Positions 25,894-35,718 of a stretch of DNA of 64,000 nucleotides are shown here, one piece after another (position 1 is the first letter of the stretch; every line of letters starts with the position of its first letter). Location: NCBI RefSeq assembly GCF_025264645.1, contig NZ_CP073696.1, positions 682,001 to 746,000 of the forward strand, read 5' to 3'. The DNA is from Edaphobacter lichenicola. Its GTDB lineage: Bacteria; Acidobacteriota; Terriglobia; Terriglobales; Acidobacteriaceae. The notes below the pieces were generated by a model that made no database searches, had not been told where the DNA came from, and worked only from the letters and a program-made list of their open reading frames with translations. A program made the translations under genes and the position numbers.

Positions 25894-26142
25894 GTGATGA
25901 TCCATTTGGATTATCTTTCTTGTTTCCTTACCGTCCTGGCGACGATATTGCTTGCACGAAAATCGTGGATCGGACTACTTGTCGCGATTGTCAACAGCTT
26001 GACCGTCTGTGTCATTGGATTGCGAACGTCACAGCTTGGTTTTATTCCAGCGAACATGTTTTGCATCTGCGTATACGCGTTCAGCATGCGGTCCTGGCTC
26101 AGGGAGCAAACGCGCAAATCGAGATCGGACGCAGCAGCATGA
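25894..26142 (+). CDS. Small integral membrane protein
   Basis: An 82-residue protein with three hydrophobic segments (about residues 5-20, 25-43 and 50-68). The last reads GFIPANMFCICVYAFSMRSW, a phrase seen in small acidobacterial membrane proteins related to parts of the PnuC/YgjV group. No partner gene is clear. It lies between the DoxX gene and a sigma-like gene. The role is unknown. Confidence 0.55.
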   Translation: MMIHLDYLSCFLTVLATILLARKSWIGLLVAIVNSLTVCVIGLRTSQLGFIPANMFCICVYAFSMRSWLREQTRKSRSDAAA

Positions 26143-26268
26143 ATCGCCGGTCACACCTTCCATGATTGTGCGCCTCAAAGGGGTACTGTCGTCATCAACA
26201 CAGCCGATCGTCAGTCCTGAAGACTAGATTTCAGCCCTCCCCCGTAACAACATTTAGGAGTGATCACC

Positions 26269-26760
26269 ATGACAACTTCATTCGCATCTTTACCATTTAC
26301 CCCATCGCCGAGAAGCGCGTCATGGTGTTTCCTGCTGCTCGAGTATATGGATGAATTCGCGACGCTGGCATGGTATCTCGTAGCAGATGGCAAGCTCGTC
26401 GAAGATACATTCGCACGCACGATAGCGAAGCTCGATATGACTGCATTTGAATCTTCCATTCCAGCGATCGCTTACAGTCAAGCTCGAGACGTTCTCATCA
26501 CCCAAGCAATTGCTGTGTTGTCGGACGCGCGGAGGGAAGAAGATGAGAATCGATTTTTTCGGCCGCCTGCCTTTGGCAGCTTACCCGATCACCCTCGCCT
26601 GGCATTCATGCTGAGATTGATAATCCGTTCCTCTGAAGCAGAGGTTGCGAAGTTTCTCGGCGTATCGCCATCTGAGGTGCGGGGACTTGTGAAGCATGCG
26701 ATTGATCGTCTTAGCGTAGTTACGCCTATCTCTGCAGCGAGCGGTTGTTATGACGCATAG
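26269..26760 (+). CDS. Sigma-factor-like helical protein
   Basis: A 163-residue protein (ATG 26269 after AGGAGTGATCACC). The last 50 residues (EAEVAKFLGVSPSEVRGLVKHAIDRL) resemble region 4 of ECF sigma factors, a helix-turn-helix that reads the -35 box. The N-terminal half is helical (LVEDTFARTIAKL) like region 2 but lacks the clear DLVQETF core. It may be a degenerate sigma factor or an unusual regulator. Its neighbour is a soluble histidine kinase. Confidence 0.5.
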   Translation: MTTSFASLPFTPSPRSASWCFLLLEYMDEFATLAWYLVADGKLVEDTFARTIAKLDMTAFESSIPAIAYSQARDVLITQAIAVLSDARREEDENRFFRPPAFGSLPDHPRLAFMLRLIIRSSEAEVAKFLGVSPSEVRGLVKHAIDRLSVVTPISAASGCYDA

Positions 26761-26993
26761 GTTCTTTTTTCGAGATTCGCCGCCTGTATGAAGAAGCAAA
26801 ATCTAGTTGATGGGAACAGCGACAAAAAGATAGAACGATCAGTCCTGACCTCGAACGGTGATATGCCGCCCGAGCCGGGAGCCACACGATCTAAGTCGCA
26901 GGGGCCAGTCATTCGATGTCTGCAGATCAGAGGGGGGAATAATGAGAGCACATCGTAAGGGAACCAGGGATTTCAGACCGCAACAATATTCTC

Positions 26994-27761
26994 ATGTTTG
27001 ATAAGGACGTTGGCCTGGATCTGCAGAACGAGCCGCAGCAGTGTGCCCATAGCCAACTGATAGAGCAAGAGAGGATGTCGTCGATAGGCCGGATGGCATG
27101 CTCGATATCCCACGATATGCGTCACTCCCTCTCGGCAATCTATGCGAACGCGGAGTTTCTCGAGCGTCCCGATATCGGTGCTAGCGTGCGGGCTGATCTG
27201 CTGCTCGAAATTCAAGAAGCAGTGGTCGAGATGACAGAGCGTATTGATACACTACTGCAATTCGCTAGTGGCAGACGGAAGAACCCGCTTGTTCATGAGC
27301 GCGTCTCCCTGGTTGTCGAGAAAGCCATCGCGGCCGTGAAGTTTCATCCAGATGGGCGGAAGATGTCCATCACAGTCGGCAAATTATCGCAGGCGGAAGC
27401 GTACATCGATGCGAGGAGTCTTGAAAGCGCCATCTATAATTTGCTGCTCAATGCCTGCCAGGCTGCAGCGCGTTCAACTCACGTGCCTGAGGTGAAGGTC
27501 GATCTGACGGAAGGCGATGAACGGATCTACGTCACCATTTTGGACAATGGTCCCGGTATCCCCGTCACTGTCCAGAGGACGTTGTTCGATCCATACGTCA
27601 CCTCGGGAAAATCCAACGGAACAGGGCTGGGGCTCACTCTGGCTCGTCAAATCGCTGAAGAGCACGGTGGTAGCGTCTGCCTTGAGGAATCGAATCGAGA
27701 GGGGACCGTATTCACGCTGAGTCTGGCGAAGAGCCGATTTTTAGACGAAGTTAGTGAATAG
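26994..27761 (+). CDS. Short soluble histidine kinase
   Basis: A 255-residue kinase without any membrane segment or sensor domain. HisKA has the phospho-acceptor His in SISHDMRHSL (about residue 40), and HATPase_c has N, G1 and G2 boxes (NLLLNACQAA, DNGPGI and TGLGLTLA). The start is the first ATG in frame; a 5' part could be missing. It ends about 190 bp before cobG. No response regulator is next to it, so the partner is unknown. Confidence 0.8.
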   Translation: MFDKDVGLDLQNEPQQCAHSQLIEQERMSSIGRMACSISHDMRHSLSAIYANAEFLERPDIGASVRADLLLEIQEAVVEMTERIDTLLQFASGRRKNPLVHERVSLVVEKAIAAVKFHPDGRKMSITVGKLSQAEAYIDARSLESAIYNLLLNACQAAARSTHVPEVKVDLTEGDERIYVTILDNGPGIPVTVQRTLFDPYVTSGKSNGTGLGLTLARQIAEEHGGSVCLEESNREGTVFTLSLAKSRFLDEVSE

Positions 27762-27950
27762 AGTTTTCGTTCGGATTCTGACCGAGCCAATGAGAAACTT
27801 CAGCCGCTGCGACATACTTTTGCAGAGTTTGAGGGTTACTGGCTGGGGAGGATCGTATCACCATCGACGCAGAAAATTGACCTCAGTTCAGCTGAAAGAG
27901 ATCCCGAATATTCTGCCGTTCGCTCCGGAGCGACTCGTTTAGACTTGAAG

Positions 27951-29234
27951 ATGATGAGAGTAGACGACAACTTTTGCCCAGGTGTTCTTCACGCAGTTCC
28001 TGCAAAAGACGGTCTATTGCTTCGGATCAGAGTGCCCGGTGGACTTATTCGTTCAAGCCAGTTGAGTGCTCTCTCCCAACTTTCTGCAGAGTTTTCTGAT
28101 GGGCAAATAGAGATAACATCGCGTGCTAACGTTCAACTTCGAGCAATTCAATCGGGCGATTTGGACACGATTGCTGAACGTCTTACCGCTGTTGGGCTCC
28201 TGCCTTCACACGAGCACGATCGTGTCCGGAACATTGTCGCAAGCCCGTTTGCAGGTCTGGACAGCGGAGAACTGGTGGACACGCGTCCTCTGGTTTACGC
28301 GTTGGATGAACGCCTCACGGCAGACTCGACACTTGCAGAGTTGCATCCCAAATTCACCATGGCCCTAGACGGGGGTGGGAGCTGGTTCAGCCGCGAAACC
28401 GACGATCTTGCGTTGCGAGCAGTAGAAACGGACGGAGCAGTTTATTTCCATCTCTCGGTCGGCGGATTGTCTACAGGTTTGGGCGTGACAACTGATCAGG
28501 CGGTTGACTTTATACTTGAGGCTGCTAGAGCCTGCCTGCGAACTTCCAGGCAGTTCCGCGTACCTGTTCGAGGGAGAAAGATCGCCATTTTGCCAGAAGC
28601 TATTTCCTTCCTGATGAAATCCCTCTCCGGGGTTTCAGTATCCTGTTCAACCCCGAGCGATTTCAAAGTCGAAGCTGAGTGGCCAGTCGGCATCAGGCAT
28701 ACGAAGCGATCTGGGTTTGTCAGCGTTATTCCCTCGATTCCCGTTGGCCGCCTGCAGGCAGCGCAGGCACAGTGGATCTCCAAGATTGCAGAAGACTGCA
28801 ACGCGAGTCTGAGGCTTTCTCCATGGCGTGGTGTTGTGCTGGGTGCGATACCGGAAAGGATCGTAAGCCGTGTTGTTGCACAACTTCACGATGGAGGCGT
28901 CTCGCTCGACGCCAATGATGGATATCGAGGTCTCTCTACATGCGCAGGGAGCGTTGGCTGTGAGGCTTCTCTAGCGGATGTTCGAGCGGACGCGCACACT
29001 CTGGCACGGCAGCTTGCGGGTAGAGACGCGAAAGCTGGATGGACGGTCAACATCTCCGGATGTGAGAAACAGTGCGCGATGCGAAACGGTGCGACGGCTG
29101 ATCTGGTGGCAACTGAGTCGGGCTACAAGGTAAAGCTTCACGGAATCTCCGATGCTTCTCTCCACTCCTCTTCCTCCGCGATCGACGCGGTCATTGCGTG
29201 TCACGCGGGTATCGCCGATGAGGTCTGTTCATGA
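27951..29234 (+). CDS. cobG: Precorrin-3B synthase
   Basis: A 427-residue ferredoxin-like nitrite/sulphite-reductase-family protein. CobG converts precorrin-3A to precorrin-3B by an oxygen-dependent hydroxylation and lactone formation, in the cytoplasm. The siroheme-type repeat halves are seen (IEITSRANVQLR). The 4Fe-4S ligands follow the pattern CAGSVGC and, later, GCEKQC. Its presence marks the aerobic (late cobalt) route. It heads the operon: the stop overlaps the ATG of cobH. ATG 27951 or 27954 may be the start. Confidence 0.9.
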   Translation: MMRVDDNFCPGVLHAVPAKDGLLLRIRVPGGLIRSSQLSALSQLSAEFSDGQIEITSRANVQLRAIQSGDLDTIAERLTAVGLLPSHEHDRVRNIVASPFAGLDSGELVDTRPLVYALDERLTADSTLAELHPKFTMALDGGGSWFSRETDDLALRAVETDGAVYFHLSVGGLSTGLGVTTDQAVDFILEAARACLRTSRQFRVPVRGRKIAILPEAISFLMKSLSGVSVSCSTPSDFKVEAEWPVGIRHTKRSGFVSVIPSIPVGRLQAAQAQWISKIAEDCNASLRLSPWRGVVLGAIPERIVSRVVAQLHDGGVSLDANDGYRGLSTCAGSVGCEASLADVRADAHTLARQLAGRDAKAGWTVNISGCEKQCAMRNGATADLVATESGYKVKLHGISDASLHSSSSAIDAVIACHAGIADEVCS

Positions 29235-29860
29235 AGATGTCTTACACGAAGGACGCTGGTGCGATCTATCGCGAGTCCTTCTCAATCATTAGAGCCGAAG
29301 CGGATCTGTCTGCCTTTACGCCAGATCTGGCTCGGGTCGTCGTTCGCATGATTCACGCATGTGGAATGACGGATCTGCCGCAGTACGTTGGTGCCTCTCC
29401 TGGCGCTACTGAGATAGGTATGCGAGCGCTTCGTGATGGAGCGACCATCCTATGCGACGCGAACATGGTGGCAAACGGAGTGACCCGATCCAGACTGCCG
29501 TGCAACAATGAAGTTCTCTGTACGCTTGGCGACCCGAGAACCGCAGATTTGGCGAAGCAACTCGAAACGACGCGCAGCGCCGCTGCTCTGGAGCTTTGGC
29601 GAGAAAAGTTGGAGGGCTCGGTTGTGGTGATCGGAAACGCTCCGACCGCACTGTTCCGCCTGCTCGAGATCCTTGAGGAACACTCACCTCGGCCCGCGCT
29701 TATCATTGGAATGCCGGTGGGCTTTGTTGGCGCGGCGGAATCGAAGGCAGCATTAATGACCAGCTCTCTGAATCTGCCCTATCTGACGATTCAGGGTCGG
29801 CGCGGCGGAAGCGCCATTGCCGCAGCCGCGGTCAATGCGCTTGCCAGCGAGGAAGAATGA
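29231..29860 (+). CDS. cobH: Precorrin-8X methylmutase
   Basis: A 209-residue enzyme that moves a methyl group from C11 to C12 of precorrin-8X to give hydrogenobyrinate. Catalytic His is in MIHACGM (about residue 43). The C-terminal part has GMPVGFVGAAESK, a family hallmark. The length is typical. ATGA overlaps on both sides (cobG stop, cobI-cobJ start) show one operon with coupled translation. Confidence 0.93.
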   Translation: MKMSYTKDAGAIYRESFSIIRAEADLSAFTPDLARVVVRMIHACGMTDLPQYVGASPGATEIGMRALRDGATILCDANMVANGVTRSRLPCNNEVLCTLGDPRTADLAKQLETTRSAAALELWREKLEGSVVVIGNAPTALFRLLEILEEHSPRPALIIGMPVGFVGAAESKAALMTSSLNLPYLTIQGRRGGSAIAAAAVNALASEEE

Positions 29861-31383
29861 ACGAAGCTCGTAAAGCCGGCAGACTTTATGGCGTGGGACT
29901 CGGTCCTGGCGATCCGGAGTTGGTAACGCTGAAGGCTCTCCGAGTCGTCAAGCAGGCGCAGGTGATCGCTTACCCAGCGGCCCGGCACGGTCAAAGCAAT
30001 GCTCGGTCAATCGTCCAGTCGGAGCTAGTGAGTGAGCAGATCGAACTGCCGATGATCTATCCGGTAACAACGGAGTTGACCGATCATCCCGGAGGGTACG
30101 AAGGCGCAATCTCGGATTTTTACGACGAAATGGCAAAACAGATTGCCGTTCATCTAGACCTCGGCCGGGACGTTGCCATTCTTTGTGAAGGTGACCCCTT
30201 CTTCTACGGGTCATACATGTACCTGCACGACAGGCTTGCGCACCGTTTTGCGACAGAGGTAATTCCCGGTGTTCCTTCGATCATGGGTGCTGCCGCAAGG
30301 CTTGGAACTCCGCTGGTGAGAAGAGACACGGAGTTGGTTGTTCTTCCAGCAACTCTCTCCGAAAACGAACTCATCGCGCGCCTCAATCGATCAAGCGCAT
30401 TTGCCATCATCAAATTGGGGCGCAACTTCACCAAGGTAAAGAACGCGCTGGTGAGGGCCGGTTTGTTTGACAGGGCTTTGTTTATTGAACGCGCGACGAT
30501 GGCCTCTGAACGAATCGCTAAGTTGTCTGAGGTTGATCCGCTCGACGTCGCTTACTTCTCACTCATCTTGATTCCTGGTTTGCGTGAGACCCATCAAAAT
30601 TCTGTTTCAAATGATGCGGGCCGACTAACAGTCGTGGGACTTGGGCCTGGTTCGTCCGACTGGATCACGCCAGAGGCTAGCCAAGCACTGTCGGATGCGA
30701 CAGATCTAGTTGGATATCATACCTATCTCGATCGTGTCGCGGTCACACCTGGTCAGTGTCGCTATGGCTCGGATAACAAGGTCGAAGCGGAGCGTGCGCG
30801 TCATGCCTTGTCCTTGGCCGAGTCTGGCCGTCGCGTCTGCGTCGTTTCGTCTGGAGATCCGGGCATCTTTGCTATGGCCTCGGCCGTTTTAGAGTCGGTC
30901 GAAGATGGGCCAGCTACCTGGCGTTCGCTCGATATCCATATAGTGCCTGGTCTGTCGGCGATGCAAGCTGCAGCTTCGAGAGTAGGAGCACCACTAGGCC
31001 ATGACTTCTGCGTGCTCTCGCTCTCTGATCGATTGAAACCCTGGGAGATTATTGTGAAACGGTTACACGCGGCGGCCTCCGCGGACTTTGCGCTTGCAAT
31101 CTATAACCCTGTCTCGTCGGAGCGCAGATGGCAGTTAACCGAGGCTCAAGCCATTCTCGCGCAGCATCGTTCCCCTGAAACTCCTGTTGTGTTGGCCCGC
31201 TCTGTTGGCAGAGCCGACGAGAAGATCGTTTTCACTGATCTTGGGAGACTGGAAGTTTCTCAGGTTGATATGCAAACACTCGTACTGGTCGGATCTTCGA
31301 CCACCCGCAAGCTGTCGCTCTCGAATGGCCGGCAATTGATCTATACCCCTCGCAGCTATGGAACCTTATCCGATGCAAAGTGA
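29857..31383 (+). CDS. cobIJ: CobI-CobJ fusion (C20 and C17 methyltransferases)
   Basis: A 508-residue fusion. Residues 1-245 are precorrin-2 C20-methyltransferase (YGVGLGPGDPELVTLKA, GDPFFYGSY). From about residue 255 a second tetrapyrrole methylase begins (TVVGLGPGSSDW, VSSGDPGIFAMAS), the precorrin-3B C17-methyltransferase CobJ. Both bind SAM through GxGxG and GD loops. The two steps straddle the CobG step, so fusing them places successive enzymes together. The gene overlaps cobH by 4 bp and cobL by up to 26 bp. Confidence 0.92.
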   Translation: MNEARKAGRLYGVGLGPGDPELVTLKALRVVKQAQVIAYPAARHGQSNARSIVQSELVSEQIELPMIYPVTTELTDHPGGYEGAISDFYDEMAKQIAVHLDLGRDVAILCEGDPFFYGSYMYLHDRLAHRFATEVIPGVPSIMGAAARLGTPLVRRDTELVVLPATLSENELIARLNRSSAFAIIKLGRNFTKVKNALVRAGLFDRALFIERATMASERIAKLSEVDPLDVAYFSLILIPGLRETHQNSVSNDAGRLTVVGLGPGSSDWITPEASQALSDATDLVGYHTYLDRVAVTPGQCRYGSDNKVEAERARHALSLAESGRRVCVVSSGDPGIFAMASAVLESVEDGPATWRSLDIHIVPGLSAMQAAASRVGAPLGHDFCVLSLSDRLKPWEIIVKRLHAAASADFALAIYNPVSSERRWQLTEAQAILAQHRSPETPVVLARSVGRADEKIVFTDLGRLEVSQVDMQTLVLVGSSTTRKLSLSNGRQLIYTPRSYGTLSDAK

Positions 31384-32626
31384 TCGACCGGGTGACTCTA
31401 CGACCCCTGGCGAGCAGCCGTGGCTGACGATTGTTGGCATTGGGGAAGACGGTTGGGATGGGCTCACAGCGCCGGCAAGGCGAGCCATCGAGTCTGCCGA
31501 TATCATCTTCGGCGGAGCACGTCATCTTAGCCATGTCCCAGCAGTGGGTAAGGCGGCGAGAGTTACGTGGCCTTCTCCAATGGCACCTGCCGTTCAGGAG
31601 ATTCTCACCGAACACCGCAGACAGAGGAGGATTGCGGTTTTGGCAAGCGGCGATCCGATGCTTTATGGCGTGGGCGTAACGCTTACTCGCGAGTTGGGAA
31701 TGGGCGAATATCGAGTGATTCCACAGATCTCCGCCTTCTCTCTTGCTTGCGCGCGAATGGGCTGGGCAGCCGCCGAAGTCACTCTCATCTCGCTCGTAAA
31801 CCGCCCGATAGAGCAACTCAACCGGTATCTCTGCCCTGGGCAGCGAGTCGTGATCTACTCTGAAGACGGTGCTACTCCTCGTGCGATCGCCCGATTGTTG
31901 ACAGACTCCGGCTATGGTTCCAGCATGCTTTATGTCTTTGAGAATCTGGGTGGATCTACTGAAAATCATCGTGAGGCGATCGCATGCTCCTGGTCGATAG
32001 AACGTTGCGGCGATCTCAATCTCATCGCGCTTCTCTGTGCGGGTAACGCAAACGCCAGGCCGTTGTCGCTTGTTCCAGGCTTACCTGAAGAAGTCTTTGA
32101 GACAGAAGGGCAGCTAACCAAGCGTGAAGTTCGCGCCGCCACGCTAGCCCGTCTGGCTCCTTTGCCTGGAGAGCAACTTTGGGACGTCGGTGCGGGCTCC
32201 GGAACCATTGGTATCGAGTGGATGAGGACACATCCTTCTTGTTCATGCATCGCATTTGAAGTGCACGACGAAAGAGCGCGCAGGATTATGATGAATGCGA
32301 AGCGGCTGGGAACACCTGCTTTGAGGGTGATTGTGGGAACAGCTCCCGCGACCTTCGATGGCCTGCAGTCTCCTGATGCGATTTTCATTGGAGGTGGCCT
32401 CACCTCAGAGAGTATGTTCGAAGAGTGCTGGGCTAGACTCAAAAGCGGTGGACGACTGGTTGCCAACGCAGTTACAGTCGGGAGTGAGGCAACTCTCGCT
32501 ACCCGGCAAAAGGTATTCGGCGGCGAACTTGTGCGAATCCTGGTTGCTCGTGCAGAGCCCATCGGCAACGACCTGGGATGGAAGCCTATGATGCCAATCA
32601 CTCAATGGACGGTTGTAAAACCATGA
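31358..32626 (+). CDS. cobL: Precorrin-6Y C5,15-methyltransferase (decarboxylating)
   Basis: A 422-residue bifunctional enzyme (CbiE plus CbiT). Residues about 22-205 are a tetrapyrrole methylase (IVGIGEDGWDGL, LASGDPMLYG). Residues about 235-400 are the SAM-dependent C15-methyltransferase and decarboxylase half (LWDVGAGSGTIGIEWMR, FIGGGL). The ATG at 31358 overlaps cobIJ by 26 bp; an ATG at 31373 would overlap by 11 bp. The stop overlaps the ATG of cobE. Confidence 0.93.
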   Translation: MEPYPMQSDRPGDSTTPGEQPWLTIVGIGEDGWDGLTAPARRAIESADIIFGGARHLSHVPAVGKAARVTWPSPMAPAVQEILTEHRRQRRIAVLASGDPMLYGVGVTLTRELGMGEYRVIPQISAFSLACARMGWAAAEVTLISLVNRPIEQLNRYLCPGQRVVIYSEDGATPRAIARLLTDSGYGSSMLYVFENLGGSTENHREAIACSWSIERCGDLNLIALLCAGNANARPLSLVPGLPEEVFETEGQLTKREVRAATLARLAPLPGEQLWDVGAGSGTIGIEWMRTHPSCSCIAFEVHDERARRIMMNAKRLGTPALRVIVGTAPATFDGLQSPDAIFIGGGLTSESMFEECWARLKSGGRLVANAVTVGSEATLATRQKVFGGELVRILVARAEPIGNDLGWKPMMPITQWTVVKP

Positions 32627-32988
32627 GTCAGCTTGTTGCTATAGGGATTGGTTGCTCGTCCCGCGCGACCCCGGAAGATGTAGTAAGTCTTATCGAGAGT
32701 TGTGCGATTGAGATTGTTCCTGGCTCGATCATGGCGACACTCGACCGATGTGCGAGCACGGGAGAAGCTGTAGCAGCAAGGTTAGGACTACGACTCATGC
32801 TATTTCCTGCAGACACACTTTCAAAAATCGACGGGGTGAAGAATCATTCCGACCTTGCCTCCGCGAGGGTCGGGACATCAAGCGTTGCAGAAGCATCTGC
32901 GCTGGCGTCCTTGGGGCCTGCCGCCCAGCTTACCCTGCCACGCAAGACGGGACGCTTCTGCACGTGCGCTGTGGCGGTGCTGCCATGA
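32623..32988 (+). CDS. cobE: Cobalamin biosynthesis protein CobE
   Basis: A 121-residue protein matching CobE and the C-terminal part of Cbi[18 protein letters not shown] at the start, [10 protein letters not shown] in the middle and an end of beta strands ([10 protein letters not shown]). It is thought to help handle a corrin intermediate; the exact reaction is unclear. ATG 32623 overlaps the cobL stop and its own stop overlaps cobM, so the order in the transcript is fixed. Confidence 0.88.
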   Translation: MSQLVAIGIGCSSRATPEDVVSLIESCAIEIVPGSIMATLDRCASTGEAVAARLGLRLMLFPADTLSKIDGVKNHSDLASARVGTSSVAEASALASLGPAAQLTLPRKTGRFCTCAVAVLP

Positions 32989-33746
32989 CCGTTCACTTTA
33001 TTGGAGCAGGCCCCGGTGCTGCGGATCTGCTTACCTTGCGCGGGCGTGATCTTATACAGAGATCCCCGGTCTGTCTCTACGCAGGTTCGCTGGTGCCGAA
33101 AGAAGTGATCGCGCACGCTCCGCCCGGTGCTCGGATCATCGACTCTGCCGAGATGACCCTCGACGAGATCATTGCTGAGATTGCGGCTGCTCATAAAGAA
33201 AACCTTGATGTGGCGCGCGTTCATTCTGGGGATGTGTCGGTATGGAGCACCATGGCGGAACAGATCCGGCGTCTCGTCGCTCTCGGCATCCCCTACGATG
33301 TGACACCGGGTGTGCCGTCCTTCGCTGCAGCCGCAGCAGCTCTGAGTCAAGAACTCACACTACCGGGAGTTGCACAGACGCTGATTCTCACCAGGACCTC
33401 AACGAGGTCGACGCCGATGCCGATTGGCGAAGATCTTGCAACCCTGGGAAGGTCGGGTGCGACGATGGCAATTCATCTCTCCATCACGAACCTCGACATC
33501 GTGACGTCGCAACTGCTCCCTCTCTATGGAGCAGAGTGTCCAGTGGTTGTTGTCTTTCGAGCCAGTTGGCCAGACCAAACTATCTTGCGTGGCACCTTGT
33601 CGACGATACAGCAGATCGTCGCCGCTTCGGGCATCGATCGCAACGCCCTGATACTGGTGGGCCGATCTCTTGACCAACCTTCGTCTTTCGGGGAAAGTTT
33701 TCTTTATTCGACAACCAGGGAGAGGGAACCAGCCACAGAAGTATAG
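32985..33746 (+). CDS. cobM: Precorrin-4 C11-methyltransferase
   Basis: A 253-residue tetrapyrrole methylase. ATG 32985 (overlapping cobE) gives the family start [18 protein letters not shown]. Landmarks are [17 protein letters not shown] and [13 protein letters not shown]. It methylates C11 of precorrin-4. A 95-bp gap follows before cobK, which has its own GGAGG ribosome binding site. Confidence 0.93.
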   Translation: MTVHFIGAGPGAADLLTLRGRDLIQRSPVCLYAGSLVPKEVIAHAPPGARIIDSAEMTLDEIIAEIAAAHKENLDVARVHSGDVSVWSTMAEQIRRLVALGIPYDVTPGVPSFAAAAAALSQELTLPGVAQTLILTRTSTRSTPMPIGEDLATLGRSGATMAIHLSITNLDIVTSQLLPLYGAECPVVVVFRASWPDQTILRGTLSTIQQIVAASGIDRNALILVGRSLDQPSSFGESFLYSTTREREPATEV

Positions 33747-33841
33747 CGAGCTATAGATGAACACTCTTGTATGACAACCTTCTTTGGCGACAATGACGTG
33801 ATTCGAGCAACCACGGCACGACTTCGCTGGAGGAAGATCGC

Positions 33842-34645
33842 ATGGTGAGCGCAACTCAAATTGCTCAACTACGAGTGCTCATACTGGGTGGAACCAGCGA
33901 AGGCGCTCAGCTTGCTGCTCGTCTTTCGGGGCGAGCAAACCTGTCTGTTATCTCTTCTCTCGCTGGCCGAGTCGTTGACTTGAAACTCCCTGAAGGAGAG
34001 GTAAGGGTTGGGGGCTTCGGGGGCGTCGATGGTCTCGCCTCCTATCTCGTGAACGAAAAGATAGCAGTCGTGATCGACGTGACCCACCCTTACGCCGCGA
34101 GAATTAGTCAGCACGCTGAGATAGCTTGCAGACGCACAGGATTGCCACTTATTGCTCTAGACCGTCCGCCCTGGAATAGACTCGATGGCGACCGATGGCA
34201 TGAAGTCGATGATTTTCAAAGTGCAGCGAAGTTTGTAGATCGTGAGAAGACTCGAGTATTCCTCTCTATCGGACGACAGGAGCTGGCTTCATTTTCTGTG
34301 TGCAGCAATGCCTGGTTTCTGATTCGCGCCATCGAAAAGCCAACGGAGCAACTTCCTCCACATCACCAGCTTGTCTTGCAGCGCGGCGCCTTCGCACTCG
34401 AAGACGAACTAAAGTTACTGCGTGATCATGCCATCGACTATGTTGTCTCTAAAAATAGTGGTGGGCTTGCTACCTACAACAAGATTGCAGCGGCTCGTTC
34501 TCTCAACACGCCGGTCGTGCTGGTAAGGCGACCCTTCAAGCACAACATCGAGACTTTTCAGACGGTAGAAGGTGTTGTCGCCACGCTTGACCGTCTGATT
34601 CGGGATACTTGCGCGTCAGAAAACCTCGCTTCAGGCATTGAGTAA
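33842..34645 (+). CDS. cobK: Precorrin-6A reductase
   Basis: A 267-residue NADPH-dependent reductase of precorrin-6A (CobK/CbiJ). Typical phrases are VLILGGTSEGAQLA at the start, DVTHPYAARIS in the middle and SKNSGGLATYNKI toward the end. GGAGG lies 7 bp before ATG 33842. It follows cobM after a short gap in which no terminator was seen. Confidence 0.92.
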   Translation: MVSATQIAQLRVLILGGTSEGAQLAARLSGRANLSVISSLAGRVVDLKLPEGEVRVGGFGGVDGLASYLVNEKIAVVIDVTHPYAARISQHAEIACRRTGLPLIALDRPPWNRLDGDRWHEVDDFQSAAKFVDREKTRVFLSIGRQELASFSVCSNAWFLIRAIEKPTEQLPPHHQLVLQRGAFALEDELKLLRDHAIDYVVSKNSGGLATYNKIAAARSLNTPVVLVRRPFKHNIETFQTVEGVVATLDRLIRDTCASENLASGIE

Positions 34646-34728
34646 TTTGCGCGAGGGATTCAGGTAGAAGCGAAGGACAGAAACGTCATGCACACGAAAG
34701 CGACAAGAGGACTCTGAGGATTTCAAAG

Positions 34729-35493
34729 ATGAGAAAGCTTTATATCATCGGCATTGGCGCTGGCAATCCCGAGCAAGTTACGGTGCAGGCCATCAAAGCG
34801 ATGAATACCGTTGACGTATTCTTCTTGCTCAACAAGGGTGACGACAAGAGTGATCTCGTGCAACTGCGTAAGGAGATCTGTGAACGATATATCGACCGCA
34901 AGACATACAGGTTTGTCGAAATCGCTGATCCCGAGCGTGATCCTTCGATATCGTCCTATCCTCACCGTGTCGACGAATGGCATCAGCGACGAGCTGCAAT
35001 CTACGAAGAGCTGATCAGTAGGGAACTGGGAGAGGAGGGACGTGGCGCGATTCTGGTATGGGGCGACCCCTCTCTCTACGACAGTACGCTACGCATCATC
35101 GATCAACTCATCGAACGAGGAAGAGTTAGCTTCGAATACGAAGTGATTCCCGGAATCACGAGCGTCCAGGCATTGGCCGCGCGCCACAAGATAATTTTGA
35201 ATGGCATCGGACAATCCATATGCATTACAACTGGCCGCAATTTGGCAGCTACCAAATTGCGAGACGAGGCGGACAACATCGTCGTCATGCTGGATGGCAA
35301 CGACTCCTATAAAGACTTGGTGGATCAGGATCTTACGATCTATTGGGGTGCCTATGTGGGTACAGAAAAAGAAATTCTGCTGGCAGGTCGCCTTGGAGAC
35401 ATCGCCGATACTATTCGAATGACGCGTAGCGAAGCCAGAGCGTCCAACGGATGGATCATGGACACGTATCTACTTCGAAAGTCCGCTTTATAA
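34729..35493 (+). CDS. cobF: Precorrin-6A synthase (deacetylating)
   Basis: A 254-residue tetrapyrrole methylase, CobF, which methylates C1 of precorrin-5 and releases acetate. The start (LYIIGIGAGNPEQVTVQAIKA), FFLLNKGDDKSDL and WGDPSLYDSTLRII match the family. CobF is specific to the aerobic route. It is the last gene of the operon. No cobA, cobB or cobN/S/T gene is in the window. Confidence 0.93.
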   Translation: MRKLYIIGIGAGNPEQVTVQAIKAMNTVDVFFLLNKGDDKSDLVQLRKEICERYIDRKTYRFVEIADPERDPSISSYPHRVDEWHQRRAAIYEELISRELGEEGRGAILVWGDPSLYDSTLRIIDQLIERGRVSFEYEVIPGITSVQALAARHKIILNGIGQSICITTGRNLAATKLRDEADNIVVMLDGNDSYKDLVDQDLTIYWGAYVGTEKEILLAGRLGDIADTIRMTRSEARASNGWIMDTYLLRKSAL

Positions 35494-35718
35494 AAACAGA
35501 AGTCTTTGGAGCCCTCCGTAGTGGAGATGAAGAGCCATCTTTGTGGCGGGTGGATTATTCGCCATGGGATGTCAGCTTCTCCTGCGGATAGCTTTAGATA
35601 GTTCAATTGCACCGACAACGTAACGTGCGTCACCGCGAGTATTGTTATGATGACTCTGCATGCGTGCGACTCACTTAGTAACACCTCATTAACACAGGGA
35701 TTTGCCGCGTCGGGGGAG

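Noticed and set aside
27762..27950. Cobalamin riboswitch before cobG
   Set aside because: I looked for the conserved B12 box and pairing elements and saw none that convinced me. A covariance search would settle it.
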